The position numbers and the translations under genes were made by a program. From contig NZ_JNYV01000003.1 in NCBI RefSeq assembly GCF_000717275.1, positions 1 through 64,000 of the forward strand: 64,000 nucleotides of DNA. The letters are read 5' to 3'. Position 1 is the stretch's first letter. Each line of letters begins with the position of its first letter. Below, piece by piece: positions 1 to 8,468 of the stretch. Under the pieces are notes generated by a model. That model was not told where the DNA came from, did no database searches, and was given only the letters and a program-made list of their open reading frames with translations. Source of the DNA: Kitasatospora arboriphila. GTDB lineage: Bacteria > Actinomycetota > Actinomycetes > Mycobacteriales > Mycobacteriaceae.

Positions 1-858
1 CTGCACCGGCAGGCCTCGATGCGAAGTGCCGAGCAGTTTGTACTCCAGAATCGTCTTCAAGATCGCCTTGAACGCATCGTGCTGACGCTGCGCCCTGCTC
101 CGCGAATCACGCTCTGCCGCAGCCTCAATGACCGCCGCGTCCATGCTCGGGTCGTCGACGGCACCCACGGGTGAGTTCGGATCGTCCGGGTTGTTCATAC
201 CTGGTGCGGCCCACACATCCATCACCGTCCGAAACAGTGCCAATGTCTGAGGGTCGAGGTTGCCGGTGATTTTGGCCATCATGTCCAACCCTTGCGGACC
301 ATCAGATAGACCACGGTTACGTTTACGATCCGTGTCGTCGGTCAGTGATCCGTCGGGATCAACCCGGGCCAACACTTCCCGACCACATACCTCGAGTTCG
401 GTGGGAGTGGATGTGCGGGCGTTGTCGGTCATCCAGGCATCGACCACGTCATACACTTCCGGTGCTCCCTCGGCCAACGCTTGGGCCGCGGCCGGACATT
501 TCGGTGGCAACGCCTCACCCTGCATCGACAACAACTCACCGGCAGCATCGAGTGCTTTCAACCGTGACGAGGCATCACCGCGAGTGACTCGCAACTCACT
601 CATCACAAACCGGTGCAACGTCGATTGACCAGCCTTACGAAACAGGCCCCGATCATTGACCTCCTGCAACCGCTTGAGTCCCTGAAATGCAAGTGCCCGA
701 ACAACTCTTTCGTTCACCCGCACCAATTCAGCAACTTGCACATCATCAACATCAGCTGCTGACGTGGCAGCAATATCAGCCACCACGTCCTGCAACTGCT
801 GATACTTCTTCACCAACAACGACATTGGCGGTGGATCCACCGTCACCGAATCACTCAT
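1..858 (-). CDS. 13E12 repeat / DUF222 family HNH-type protein, C-terminus cut off by the window edge
   Basis: Reading the minus strand from an ATG at 858, an uninterrupted frame of 286 codons runs off the left edge. It begins MSDSVTVDPPPMSLLVKKYQ. The helical N-terminal half, with RVVRALAFQGLKRLQEVND, then GLFRKAGQSTLHRFVMSELR and the DMMAKITGNLDPQTLALFRT block, is typical of the DUF222/13E12 repeat proteins found in many copies in mycobacteria and Gordonia. In this family an HNH endonuclease domain usually follows, and it would lie outside the window. The biological role is unsettled; the family is often linked to DNA damage and repeat spread. A LexA-like palindrome sits 60 bp upstream. The assignment to the family is firm, the nuclease activity is inferred. 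Confidence 0.85.
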   Translation of the reverse strand, partial: MSDSVTVDPPPMSLLVKKYQQLQDVVADIAATSAADVDDVQVAELVRVNERVVRALAFQGLKRLQEVNDRGLFRKAGQSTLHRFVMSELRVTRGDASSRLKALDAAGELLSMQGEALPPKCPAAAQALAEGAPEVYDVVDAWMTDNARTSTPTELEVCGREVLARVDPDGSLTDDTDRKRNRGLSDGPQGLDMMAKITGNLDPQTLALFRTVMDVWAAPGMNNPDDPNSPVGAVDDPSMDAAVIEAAAERDSRSRAQRQHDAFKAILKTILEYKLLGTSHRGLPVQ

Positions 859-917
859 CGACAAGCCCCCCAGCCCTCGAACCCGATACCTCAGTCTAGC
901 AATAGAATCCGAAGATG

Positions 918-933
918 TCGAATGTATGTTCGA
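918..933. promoter_or_regulatory. LexA/SOS-box-like palindrome upstream of the 13E12 gene
   Basis: TCGAATGTATGTTCGA matches the mycobacterial SOS box TCGAAC-N4-GTTCGA at all but one position. It lies 60 bp before the minus-strand start at 858. From memory, several M. tuberculosis 13E12-family genes carry LexA boxes, so the context fits. The rest of the 859-1160 gap holds an 11-bp direct repeat TCGAACCCGAT (877-887 and 930-940), the second copy overlapping the box, and a short palindrome CGACCCGGGTCG (1139-1150). No gene was seen in it. Confidence 0.65.
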
Positions 934-1160
934 ACCCGATGGTGACTGTAAGACCACTGCACGCTGCCCCTGAAACTGCGCTAGCCCGCCCTTCTTGTGC
1001 TCGAGCATTACTGGGCTACAACAGAAGCTGCGTTGATCAATTGAACGCCGAATGGTACCGGCTGAGAGCAAACTCGGCGAGTGGATCACTGCGGGTGGTC
1101 TAGAAAGCCCTTGTCTGCGTTGAGTGTTCGTATGCCCGCGACCCGGGTCGGGCCCTCGCC

Positions 1161-2033
1161 CTACCAGTCTGCGATTACGGGGATGACGCGGTCGCCGAGG
1201 ATCTCCAGTGGGGTGATCTCGGCAACCCCGGGTACCCAGCCGTGAACGTGGGTGACACCCAGATCTGCCAGTGGTTTGAGTTGCCCGAGCAGCTCGTCGA
1301 CGTTCGCGCCATCTGCCCCCGGGTCGAGAGGGAACATGACGGTTTTCTCGATCGCGTCATAGTCGGTGCCGAGTGACTCACAGTGCGACCGAAGCACATT
1401 GAGCTTGTGTTCCACATCGGGTCCGCCGAACAGGTTGCACGCCTGTGCATACTGGGCGACCATCCGCAGGGTCTTCTTCTCTCCGCTGCCGCCGATCAGG
1501 ATCGGCGGGTGAGGCCGGCGCAACGCTTGTGGCACATTGAGTGTGCTTCCGAGGCGGTAGTGCTTGCCGTCGTAGGCCCCGTTGTCGTCGCTCCACATCT
1601 GAAGGCAGATCTGCAAGGTCTCTTCGAGGCGCTCGAACCGCTCGGCCGTGCTCGGGAACGGCAGGCCCAGACCCACGCACTCCTCCTCGTTCCAGGCCGC
1701 GCCGATGCCCAGATAGGCCCGACCCTTGGACAGCACATCAAGAGTCGTGACCGCTTTTGCGAGCAGCCCGGGCTCGCGATAGACGGTGGCCGTCACCCAG
1801 GCGAGGAGGTCGACCTTCTCGGTCACCGCGGCCAGGTAGCCCAGCGCCGTGTAGGCCTCGAGCATGTCGGTGTCGACAGGGCCGACGGGGCCGATCTGCC
1901 AGAGGTGGTCCATCACGCTGAGCTTGGCGAATCCCTGTGCCTCAGCGGTCTGCGCGATGGTGACCAGATCGTCCGCCAGTCCGGACGGCCCAGCAGGGTA
2001 GGTGAAGTCCGCGATATGCAATCCGAGTTCCAT
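1161..2033 (-). CDS. LLM class F420-type oxidoreductase
   Basis: A 290-residue protein of the luciferase-like TIM-barrel family. Typical segments are the N-terminal MELGLHIADF strand, GRAYLGIGAAWNEEE in the middle, the following FERLEETLQICLQMW helix, and RPHPPILIGGSGEKKTLRMV. This pattern is typical of actinobacterial F420-type (TIGR03560-like) members rather than FMN luciferases. It probably transfers hydride between coenzyme F420 and an unknown small substrate in the cytosol. I chose the ATG at 2033; a GTG three codons upstream (2042) is equally possible, and neither has a clear ribosome binding site. It is transcribed away from the following SDR gene. Confidence 0.8.
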   Translation of the reverse strand: MELGLHIADFTYPAGPSGLADDLVTIAQTAEAQGFAKLSVMDHLWQIGPVGPVDTDMLEAYTALGYLAAVTEKVDLLAWVTATVYREPGLLAKAVTTLDVLSKGRAYLGIGAAWNEEECVGLGLPFPSTAERFERLEETLQICLQMWSDDNGAYDGKHYRLGSTLNVPQALRRPHPPILIGGSGEKKTLRMVAQYAQACNLFGGPDVEHKLNVLRSHCESLGTDYDAIEKTVMFPLDPGADGANVDELLGQLKPLADLGVTHVHGWVPGVAEITPLEILGDRVIPVIADW

Positions 2034-2159
2034 GGTCGCCACGGTATCCGCGATCGTGGGACCTAGTCAGGGACTGACAGTCCTACCCTGAGCCGTTGCT
2101 GACACCGGGGCGCTCGAAGCGGCACGTGAAGCCCCGCCCGGATGATAGAACCTGAAGAC

Positions 2160-2939
2160 ATGACTGAAGTGACTCAGGGCATGAGCCGCAACCTATTTGA
2201 CGTCGCAGGCAAGACTGCGCTGGTCACCGGCGGTACCAGCGGTATAGGGGCGATGATCGCCCACGGACTGCATCAACACGGCGCACGCGTTGTCATCGCA
2301 GGACGAAAGCAGCCGACTCTCGAAGCGGCCGAGGCCGGCGGCTTGATGGCGATCCAGGCCGATCTCTCGACGACAGAAGGCTGTCGTGAACTGGCCGAGA
2401 AAGTTGCCGACCGGGTGGACGGTCTGGACATCCTGGTCAACAACGCTGGCGCCACGTGGGGTGCCCCGCTGGACGAGTTCCCCGACTCGGCATGGTCTCG
2501 CGTCCTGGATCTGAATGTTCGGGCACCGTTTGTGCTGACGCAGGCCCTGCTTCCGATGCTGGAGCGAACGGCCACCGCAGACGATCCTTCGCGGGTCGTC
2601 ATGATCGGCAGCATCGACGGAATTCGCGTGCCGCGCACGGCTTCCTACTCCTATTCGGCGAGCAAGGCCGCCGTACATCAGCTCACGCGCCACCTGGCCC
2701 GCGATCTCAGCGAGCGTCACGTGACCGTCAACGCCATAGCGCCCGGACCATTCGAGTCGAGGATGATGGCGCCCATCCTCAAAGACCTCCGCGCCGAGAT
2801 CGAGGCCGCGTCGCCATTGGGGCGGATCGGCCGTCCGGACGATATGGTCGGCGCCGTCGTCTACCTGACGAGCCGGGCGGGCTCCTATCTCACCGGCACA
2901 GTGATACCGGTGGACGGCGGAATGGCGACGACGCTGTAG
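2160..2939 (+). CDS. Short-chain dehydrogenase/reductase (SDR)
   Basis: A classical SDR of about 259 residues. The cofactor motif is TGGTSGIG near residue 25, NNAG follows in the middle, and the catalytic set is a serine in MIGSIDG plus the YSYSASK tyrosine and lysine. The C-terminus closes with the usual YLTG-VIPVDGGM block, as in FabG-like enzymes. It should be an NAD(P)-dependent oxidoreductase of unknown substrate. Starts at 2142, 2160 and 2181 are all possible; the family usually begins close before the LFDVAGKTALVTG segment, so the exact start is uncertain. It is divergent from the oxidoreductase upstream and convergent with the hydrolase downstream. Confidence 0.85.
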   Translation: MTEVTQGMSRNLFDVAGKTALVTGGTSGIGAMIAHGLHQHGARVVIAGRKQPTLEAAEAGGLMAIQADLSTTEGCRELAEKVADRVDGLDILVNNAGATWGAPLDEFPDSAWSRVLDLNVRAPFVLTQALLPMLERTATADDPSRVVMIGSIDGIRVPRTASYSYSASKAAVHQLTRHLARDLSERHVTVNAIAPGPFESRMMAPILKDLRAEIEAASPLGRIGRPDDMVGAVVYLTSRAGSYLTGTVIPVDGGMATTL

Positions 2940-2960
2940 CGCCTGTGCGGGCCGGATCCT

Positions 2961-3740
2961 TCAATTCGAACGGGCTGCACCGATGGTGTCGATGATGGTG
3001 TCGGCCACGAGAGCCGGGTCGTCGATCATCGGAACGTGACCGACGCCGGTCAGCACCGTGAACGTGGCCTGCGGAATGCGATCCCGCGCGATGGCGCCGT
3101 TGACGTCGACAGGGAAGATCCGATCGTGCTGCCCCCACGCGAGAGTGATCGGGCACGGCAGGGGGTCGAGCGGCTCGAGGTGCTCGCGGGTACCGAGAAG
3201 GTCGACGGTCACCGCGCACCCCAGAAGGTCATCTGCCGCAGTGAGAGCCGCGGCAGGTGTCAGTCGATCCGCGCGCCAGGCGATGTCGCGCATGGCAATT
3301 CGCCGCACGGCCGCGAGTTTCAGTGCCAGCGGGGCGATGGGCCTGCTGACCCTTGTCAGAGCGACCTCACGACGTAGTCGCGCAACCGCGTGATCCTGGC
3401 TCGCGCTCCCGATCGACCACATTCCTGCCGGGGACAATGCACAGACGCTCGCAGCGCGACCGCGGCGTGCCAATTCGATGGACATCCAGCCACCCATGGA
3501 GTTGCCTGCCAGATGTGGCCGATCGAGACCCAGGTCATCGAGGATGCGCTCGGCGTCGTCGACCATGTCGCCGATGGTGACCGGTCGGCGGGCCGGTGCG
3601 GGCGCACCGCCGCGATGACCGAGCGCGGTAGGCGTATGCACCCGGTGAGCATGCGACAACAGCGGAACCACATCGGCCCACGCCGATCCTGACATCGTCA
3701 CGCCGTGAAGTAGGACCAGGTCGGATTTGCTCTCGGTCAT
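2961..3740 (-). CDS. Alpha/beta hydrolase
   Basis: A 259-residue alpha/beta hydrolase. The oxyanion region is LLHGVTMSGSAW near residue 12, the nucleophile elbow is GNSMGG near residue 100, the acid is probably the Asp in WGQHDRIFP, and the catalytic His is in TGVGHVPMIDDP near the end. There is no signal peptide, so it should be cytosolic. The substrate cannot be read from the sequence. It sits 22 bp from the convergent SDR gene and 61 bp before the MOSC gene. Confidence 0.85.
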   Translation of the reverse strand: MTESKSDLVLLHGVTMSGSAWADVVPLLSHAHRVHTPTALGHRGGAPAPARRPVTIGDMVDDAERILDDLGLDRPHLAGNSMGGWMSIELARRGRAASVCALSPAGMWSIGSASQDHAVARLRREVALTRVSRPIAPLALKLAAVRRIAMRDIAWRADRLTPAAALTAADDLLGCAVTVDLLGTREHLEPLDPLPCPITLAWGQHDRIFPVDVNGAIARDRIPQATFTVLTGVGHVPMIDDPALVADTIIDTIGAARSN

Positions 3741-3801
3741 GCGCGAAGTCTGGCACGACTTCGGTGGTGTTCGGGGCGGCAGCGTCCGGATGGCAGCGCG
3801 C

Positions 3802-4350
3802 TCAGGTCGGTTGCGCTCGGCGCACCTGATCGGCGGCCCGTGACGAATCGAGTTGCACGTCGCACCGGATGATCGCGGGACCCGTGGTCAGAACTCCCGA
3901 GGTGAGTGGCTGCGCGCGTAACCCGCCGCGGCCGATGAGAGCTTTCCTCGTGCCGTCGCCGGCCATCGAATCCATCCAGCTGCAGGGATGTGCGGGTCGG
4001 CCGCCCCGGAACCGAACCGGGCCGTCACCAGAGTCGATCTCGAACTCCTGAGCGCGCAGGGGATCGAGTTCGAGTCCGCGCACCATCACGTTGCGCCGGG
4101 CCACCGCGGCATCGACCCCACCGGCCGCGGCCTCCCACGCCTCGAGTGCCAGGAAGGTGACCGCTGCCTCGGTGTGAGCGCGCACGCCGAAGAAACGGTC
4201 GCCGCGGATTCCCTTGTCGGCCACGATCTCGACGGAATCGGGGGTCCGGGTGGCAACGTTTCCCGCCGGTCCGTCTTTCGCTCGACCGAAGTACGCGTGG
4301 GCGGGCGAGACGAGAAACGACACCACCTCGAAGCGGTATTCGTAGAGCAT
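3802..4350 (-). CDS. MOSC domain protein
   Basis: About 182 residues with MOSC-domain signatures: a GIRGDRFFGVR block near residue 46, ARRNVMVRGLELDP, the conserved cysteine in a PCSWMDSM segment, and GRGGLRAQPLTSG towards the C-terminus. MOSC domains handle sulfur bound to molybdenum cofactor, and short stand-alone members resemble YiiM, which reduces N-hydroxylated compounds. The window also carries molybdenum cofactor genes, but 36 kb away. The ATG at 4350 is chosen; a GTG at 4359 is the alternative. A stretch of about 80 bp separates it from the TetR gene on the same strand. Confidence 0.8.
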   Translation of the reverse strand: MLYEYRFEVVSFLVSPAHAYFGRAKDGPAGNVATRTPDSVEIVADKGIRGDRFFGVRAHTEAAVTFLALEAWEAAAGGVDAAVARRNVMVRGLELDPLRAQEFEIDSGDGPVRFRGGRPAHPCSWMDSMAGDGTRKALIGRGGLRAQPLTSGVLTTGPAIIRCDVQLDSSRAADQVRRAQPT

Positions 4351-4431
4351 GTCGACCACGGTGGCATACCGCGAACGGCTGAGTCAGGCGAGGTCGTCTA
4401 CGAAAGAAAACCGTGTGCTTGAACCGGACTG

Positions 4432-5049
4432 TCAGAGCCGACGTAGGCGATCGCACACCTGGCGATAGATGGTCAGCAGGTCGGCATCGGGCAGGCTCGG
4501 AGCGCACGAGTTGACCCACTCGTCGAATGCGCATTGCAAGGCCAACTGCGCTATCTCGAGGATCATCCGGATATGTGAGCGCCGCCCGGGCGTCCCGTCG
4601 TCGTCGATCAGAGCGAGTAGGTGATGCGACGAGTCCGCGCACCGGCCCATTGCCGCCTTGCTCAACGACGGATTGGCCGACACCAGTTTCTGGATTCGCA
4701 GAATTGTGGCTGCCAGTTCGCCCTGCTCTTCGCGGATGCTCTCGATGACCCCGGAAAGAGCCTGCTCAACGTCTGCCAGTACGAACCGGCTGGGATCGGC
4801 GCCGGCCACGCAAGCCCGCATGGCCTCGTCGAAGCCGTACATGTCGAACAGGACCGAGTCCTCTTTGGTGGCGAAATAGCGGAAGAAGGTCCGTGAGGAC
4901 ACACCCGCAGAGGCCGCGATCTCGTCGACCGTGGTCACCTCGAAGCCTTGCTGCTCGAACAGGTCCAGCGCGGCCTGCTGAATCTGCAAGCGAGTCTCGG
5001 TGCGACGTCGCGTGCGCAGATCGGGCGCGGCGAGCGGCTGGGCTGTCAT
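4432..5049 (-). CDS. TetR family transcriptional regulator of the adjacent drug exporter
   Basis: About 205 residues. The N-terminal helix-turn-helix is plain: RLQIQQAALDLFEQQGFEVT, then VDEIAASAGVSSRTFFRYFATKEDSV. The C-terminal half is a variable ligand-binding domain. It is divergent from an MFS drug exporter with a 15-bp palindrome in the roughly 100-bp gap, the classical arrangement of a TetR repressor controlling its exporter. The ATG at 5049 is chosen; a GTG at 5085 would add 12 residues (MTKNHLTAKLRT). The ligand is unknown. Confidence 0.85.
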   Translation of the reverse strand: MTAQPLAAPDLRTRRRTETRLQIQQAALDLFEQQGFEVTTVDEIAASAGVSSRTFFRYFATKEDSVLFDMYGFDEAMRACVAGADPSRFVLADVEQALSGVIESIREEQGELAATILRIQKLVSANPSLSKAAMGRCADSSHHLLALIDDDGTPGRRSHIRMILEIAQLALQCAFDEWVNSCAPSLPDADLLTIYRQVCDRLRRL

Positions 5050-5088
5050 GGTGCGGAGCTTAGCTGTCAAATGGTTTTTCGTCACGCT

Positions 5089-5103
5089 CTGCCAATGTGG
5101 CAG
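5089..5103. promoter_or_regulatory. Palindromic operator candidate between TetR and MFS genes
   Basis: CTGCCA-ATG-TGGCAG is a perfect 6-bp inverted repeat in the TetR/MFS divergent region. A second, wider inverted pair, CTGTCA (5064-5069) and TGACAG (5108-5113), brackets it. A TATATG at 5118-5123 is a plausible -10 element for the exporter gene, which would put the palindrome over or next to the -35 position, where a TetR protein would repress. Confidence 0.5.
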
Positions 5104-5152
5104 TCACTGACAGTTGGTATATGCTGCACGAGTTGTGAAGGACTAGTGGGGG

Positions 5153-6655
5153 ATGAAACCTGTGACCGAAAACGTGACCGTGGGCGCCGAGGCGCCACGG
5201 AAGGATGGCGGAAGTCCCGCGGGCAGCGTGCTGTTGATCAGCCTCCTGCTCGTGGCGACCTTCGTGGTGATCCTCAATGAAACAATCCTGAGCGTCGCAC
5301 TCCCGACGCTGATGGTGGACCTCGACATCAGTGCACCGACGGCGCAGTGGTTGACCAGTGGGTTCCTGCTGACCATGGCGATCTTGATCCCGACCACCGG
5401 GTTCATCCTGCAGCGCTTCGCGCTCAGGTCCATCTACATCGCGGCGATGGCCGCGTTCACCGTGGGAACCCTGGTCGCCGCGTTGGCGCCCGGTTTCGAG
5501 CTGTTGATGGTCGCCCGCGTCATCCAGGCCGCGGGTACCGCGCTGATGATCCCGTTGCTGATGACAACGATCCTGACCGTTGTGCCCGAACACTCCCGCG
5601 GACGGGTGATGGGCTTGGTCACCATCGTGATCTCGGTGGCACCGGCCATCGGACCCACGGTCTCCGGTTTGATCCTCCAATCGCTGAGCTGGCGTGCGAT
5701 GTTCTGGATCGTGCTGCCGATCGCCGCGGCGGTGACCATCTTGGGCGGGATCTTCGTCCGCAATGTCACCGAACCGCGGGCCGCCCACCTCGACGTCATT
5801 TCAATTCCGTTGTCCGCCCTCGGATTCGGTGGAATCGTCTACGGGCTGAGCAGTATCGGTGAGTCGGCATCCGGGCACGCACCCGTGCCGCCGTGGCTGC
5901 CGCTGACCATCGGCGTGGTGTCACTGGCGCTGTTTGTCGTCCGCCAGCTCAAGCTCGTGAAGAAGGGCCGGGCGCTGCTGGATCTACGCACGTTCGCGGT
6001 CGGATCGTTCCGTTTGGCCGTCGGCCTGATGGGCGGATTCATGTTGACGTTGTTCGGCGCCCTCATCCTGTTGCCGTTGTACCTACAGAACGTGCTCGAC
6101 AAAGACGTTCTGACAACCGGTTTGGTGCTGTTGCCCGGTGGTTTGGTGATGGGTCTGCTGGGACCGCTGGTCGGAGGTCTCTACGACAAGTGGGGTGCCC
6201 GGCCGCTGGTGCTGCCCGGCGCGATCGCGATGAGCGCGGGTACGTGGATGTTGGCCACCCTCGACTCGGAATCGCAGCTCTACACGGTCATCATCGCGCA
6301 TGTGATCCTGAGTGCGGGAATCGCCTTCGGTCTCACCCCGCTGATGACATCGGCGCTGGGATCGCTTCCGCCGGAGCTGTATTCGCACGGCAGCGCAACC
6401 GTGAGCACCGTTCAACAGGTCGCCGGCGCCGCGGGTACCGCCTTGTTCATCACCTTGATGACGCGGGGGACCGAATCGTCCTTCGACGACGGCAGCAATG
6501 CGGTTGTTGCCAACGCCGACGGTATCCACCTCGCGTTCCTCGTCGGTGGAATCATGTCGGTGGTCCTGGTCCTCGCGGCGACAATGGTCCGATCGGCGAA
6601 ACGACCGGCGGCAGCCGAGGCCGACGTCAAGCCGGAGCATGCTGTCGCCGAATAG
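5153..6655 (+). CDS. MFS drug exporter, DHA2 (EmrB/QacA) type
   Basis: 500 residues with about 14 hydrophobic segments, the DHA2 number. Motif C-like glycine and proline helices are present, and the first helix carries the DHA2 signature LNETILSVALPTLM; WLTSGFLLTMAILIP follows in helix 2. It should be a proton-driven exporter of hydrophobic or cationic toxic compounds in the inner membrane. It is divergent from a TetR gene and is probably derepressed by its own substrates. A strong double-stem terminator follows directly. The start has a GGGGG run just upstream as ribosome binding site. Confidence 0.88.
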   Translation: MKPVTENVTVGAEAPRKDGGSPAGSVLLISLLLVATFVVILNETILSVALPTLMVDLDISAPTAQWLTSGFLLTMAILIPTTGFILQRFALRSIYIAAMAAFTVGTLVAALAPGFELLMVARVIQAAGTALMIPLLMTTILTVVPEHSRGRVMGLVTIVISVAPAIGPTVSGLILQSLSWRAMFWIVLPIAAAVTILGGIFVRNVTEPRAAHLDVISIPLSALGFGGIVYGLSSIGESASGHAPVPPWLPLTIGVVSLALFVVRQLKLVKKGRALLDLRTFAVGSFRLAVGLMGGFMLTLFGALILLPLYLQNVLDKDVLTTGLVLLPGGLVMGLLGPLVGGLYDKWGARPLVLPGAIAMSAGTWMLATLDSESQLYTVIIAHVILSAGIAFGLTPLMTSALGSLPPELYSHGSATVSTVQQVAGAAGTALFITLMTRGTESSFDDGSNAVVANADGIHLAFLVGGIMSVVLVLAATMVRSAKRPAAAEADVKPEHAVAE

Positions 6656-6678
6656 TCCGGCCGGCAGCATCCGCATAG

Positions 6679-6743
6679 AACCTCCGACATCTGTCTCATC
6701 CTCCGGTTGCAACCGGAGGATGAAGCAGGAGTCGGAGGTTTTT
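6679..6743. terminator. Double-stem terminator after the drug exporter
   Basis: An inner stem CATCCTCCGGTT (6697-6708) pairs perfectly with AACCGGAGGATG (6711-6722) over a 2-nt loop. An outer stem AACCTCCGAC (6679-6688) pairs with GTCGGAGGTT (6731-6740) and is followed by further T residues. The two stems can form one long stalk with internal loops. It lies between convergent genes and may serve both. Confidence 0.8.
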
Positions 6744-6778
6744 GCGTCGGGGGTTTTCTGCGTCCAAGGGGCACAGCC

Positions 6779-7972
6779 TCACGGTGAGCTGACTGCCCCT
6801 GCGATGTCGGTGTCCCGCACCATCGTCACCGAGGCGTCCGCCCTCTCGTCCATCCGGTCGAGGAACGGCGCCACCTTGGTGTCGATGGCAGCGTTGTAGA
6901 TCCCCGGCTGCTGCTTGGGATTCGCGTGTCCGGTCCCGGCCATCCGCACCACGAGGAGCCGGGCATCGGTGCCGGCGATGTCGTCGAGCAGAACCTGTTG
7001 GCTGTAGTCGACGTCGACGACCGGGTCGTCTGCGCCGAATGCCGGACGCATGAAGATGATCGCCGGGGGAGTGCGGTCGCCTGACTCGCTGGTGAGGGTC
7101 TGCAGGTCATTCTGTGCGCCCGAGGCGACAATTGCCTTGAATTGGGATTCGATCAATCCGTTGCTGGCCGTGTCGTCGGACAACAATTTCTTGCGGAGCA
7201 CTTCTTTCACCACGCCGGCGAGCTCTCCGGTATCCACCAGCGGATGCCCGTCGGGCGCGCGGAAGAGGTATCGATCCTTTCGCGCGGCGGTCTCCACCAC
7301 CAGGCGCAGTGCCCGGCTCTCGCGGGCACCCGGAACCCAACCCATCCAGCGCAGCATGTCTTCGCCTGCGTCTCGGCTCTCCGCACGCACGGCGTGCAGG
7401 TCGATCGGTGTGCAGTCGAGTATCACGGCCCGGACTTCGAGGTCCCTGTCCTCGTACAGGTGCTCGGCGACTTCCAGAGCGATGATGCCGCCCATGCTGT
7501 GGCCCGCGACGACGATCCTGCTGACGCCGGCCCGACGGGCGTGTTGAGTGACCAGCCGGCTGATGACGGCCGTGTCCAGACCGGCGTTGTCGTACTGCAC
7601 CGCCCACACCTGACCGATGCCCGTGAATGACGGGAGGGACCGCGCCGTGTCACTGGCATCGACATTTCCCAGTCCGACCAGGTCGACCACTGCTGTACCG
7701 CTGTCGAGCGGGTTCTGAGCGTCGTGGATGTGATGGAGGCGAGGATGGGTCATCGCCAGACGTTGGCGCTCGGGCTGCACATCCAGCGCGTAGTAGTGGG
7801 CAGACAGGATCGACAGCGCGATGAGCAAGAGCCCCACACGCAGAGCCCCGCGCCGCAGACGGCCGAACCGTCGCCAATTGCTGCCGAGCCGGGTCGATCG
7901 AAGGTGAGCCACGCGTCGAGCATCGCTCCAGTCCGTGACTGGATTAATGGAATGACGCTCGACATTAATCAT
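6779..7972 (-). CDS. Membrane-anchored alpha/beta hydrolase
   Basis: 397 residues. After a basic N-terminus of about 44 residues there is one hydrophobic helix (VGLLLIALSILSAHYYAL), then a large domain with the nucleophile elbow VVAGHSMGG near residue 160. A late histidine in MAGTGHANPKQQ is a good catalytic candidate. The layout suggests an enzyme tethered to the membrane with its domain outside, because the positively charged end precedes the helix. Substrate unknown. It is the left neighbour of the lanthipeptide operon but on the other strand, and I see no reason to count it as part of it. The ATG at 7972 is chosen; a TTG two codons upstream is possible. Confidence 0.75.
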   Translation of the reverse strand: MINVERHSINPVTDWSDARRVAHLRSTRLGSNWRRFGRLRRGALRVGLLLIALSILSAHYYALDVQPERQRLAMTHPRLHHIHDAQNPLDSGTAVVDLVGLGNVDASDTARSLPSFTGIGQVWAVQYDNAGLDTAVISRLVTQHARRAGVSRIVVAGHSMGGIIALEVAEHLYEDRDLEVRAVILDCTPIDLHAVRAESRDAGEDMLRWMGWVPGARESRALRLVVETAARKDRYLFRAPDGHPLVDTGELAGVVKEVLRKKLLSDDTASNGLIESQFKAIVASGAQNDLQTLTSESGDRTPPAIIFMRPAFGADDPVVDVDYSQQVLLDDIAGTDARLLVVRMAGTGHANPKQQPGIYNAAIDTKVAPFLDRMDERADASVTMVRDTDIAGAVSSP

Positions 7973-8468
7973 TTGCAACCAGTCTACGTGGCCACGGCCG
8001 GCGTCCGGCCCGAGCGACGAGCCGTCGGTCCGGATGCAGTCTCTGTCCGGCCCGCGGTTTTGGATGTCATCGAGCCGCGGCCGCGCGCTCAGCAGGCGCC
8101 TGTGGAACCGGGATTCGGGCCCCGATCAGCCCAGCAATTTGAATTAGCAAGAAAGTAATTCGCTAAGCCAATTCGAGATGAACCAGCTCCACACATTTGT
8201 AAAGAATACTTCGCATTTACTCGAAGTCATAAAGAATATGTGAGACGCCGGTCCGGTTGCCGCCGCCCGCGGTAAAGCCCTCGTGGATGCAATGTGAACA
8301 ACTCCTTAATAGGCCCGTGTGGGCGTTATCTACGTTGAAGCCCGGGTAGTTCATCAATAACGTGGATCGCGGCGAGAACGAAGCAAGGCCTAGGTTGAAC
8401 CGGCACTTCCGTCACGAGTCACCGCAGAGTGCAGACGCCAACAATCGGTGTGAGAGAGGGTTTTTCGC
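7973..8468 (+). promoter_or_regulatory. Gene-free, partly AT-rich region upstream of the lanthipeptide operon
   Basis: About 496 bp between divergent genes with no convincing coding frame. The part from about 8140 is clearly richer in A and T than the surrounding DNA. It contains TAAAGAATA twice, 30 bp apart (8200-8208 and 8230-8238), and between them an inverted repeat ACTTCG (8208-8213) / CGAAGT (8222-8227). This is a candidate regulator site. The operon promoter should lie between about 8240 and 8440 but I could not fix its -10 and -35 boxes. A ribosome binding site GAGAGGG precedes the ATG at 8469. Confidence 0.5.

Noticed and set aside
6779..7972. Membrane-anchored hydrolase as part of the lanthipeptide cluster
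   Set aside because: It is on the other strand, separated by almost 500 bp, and such genes are not known from class V clusters.
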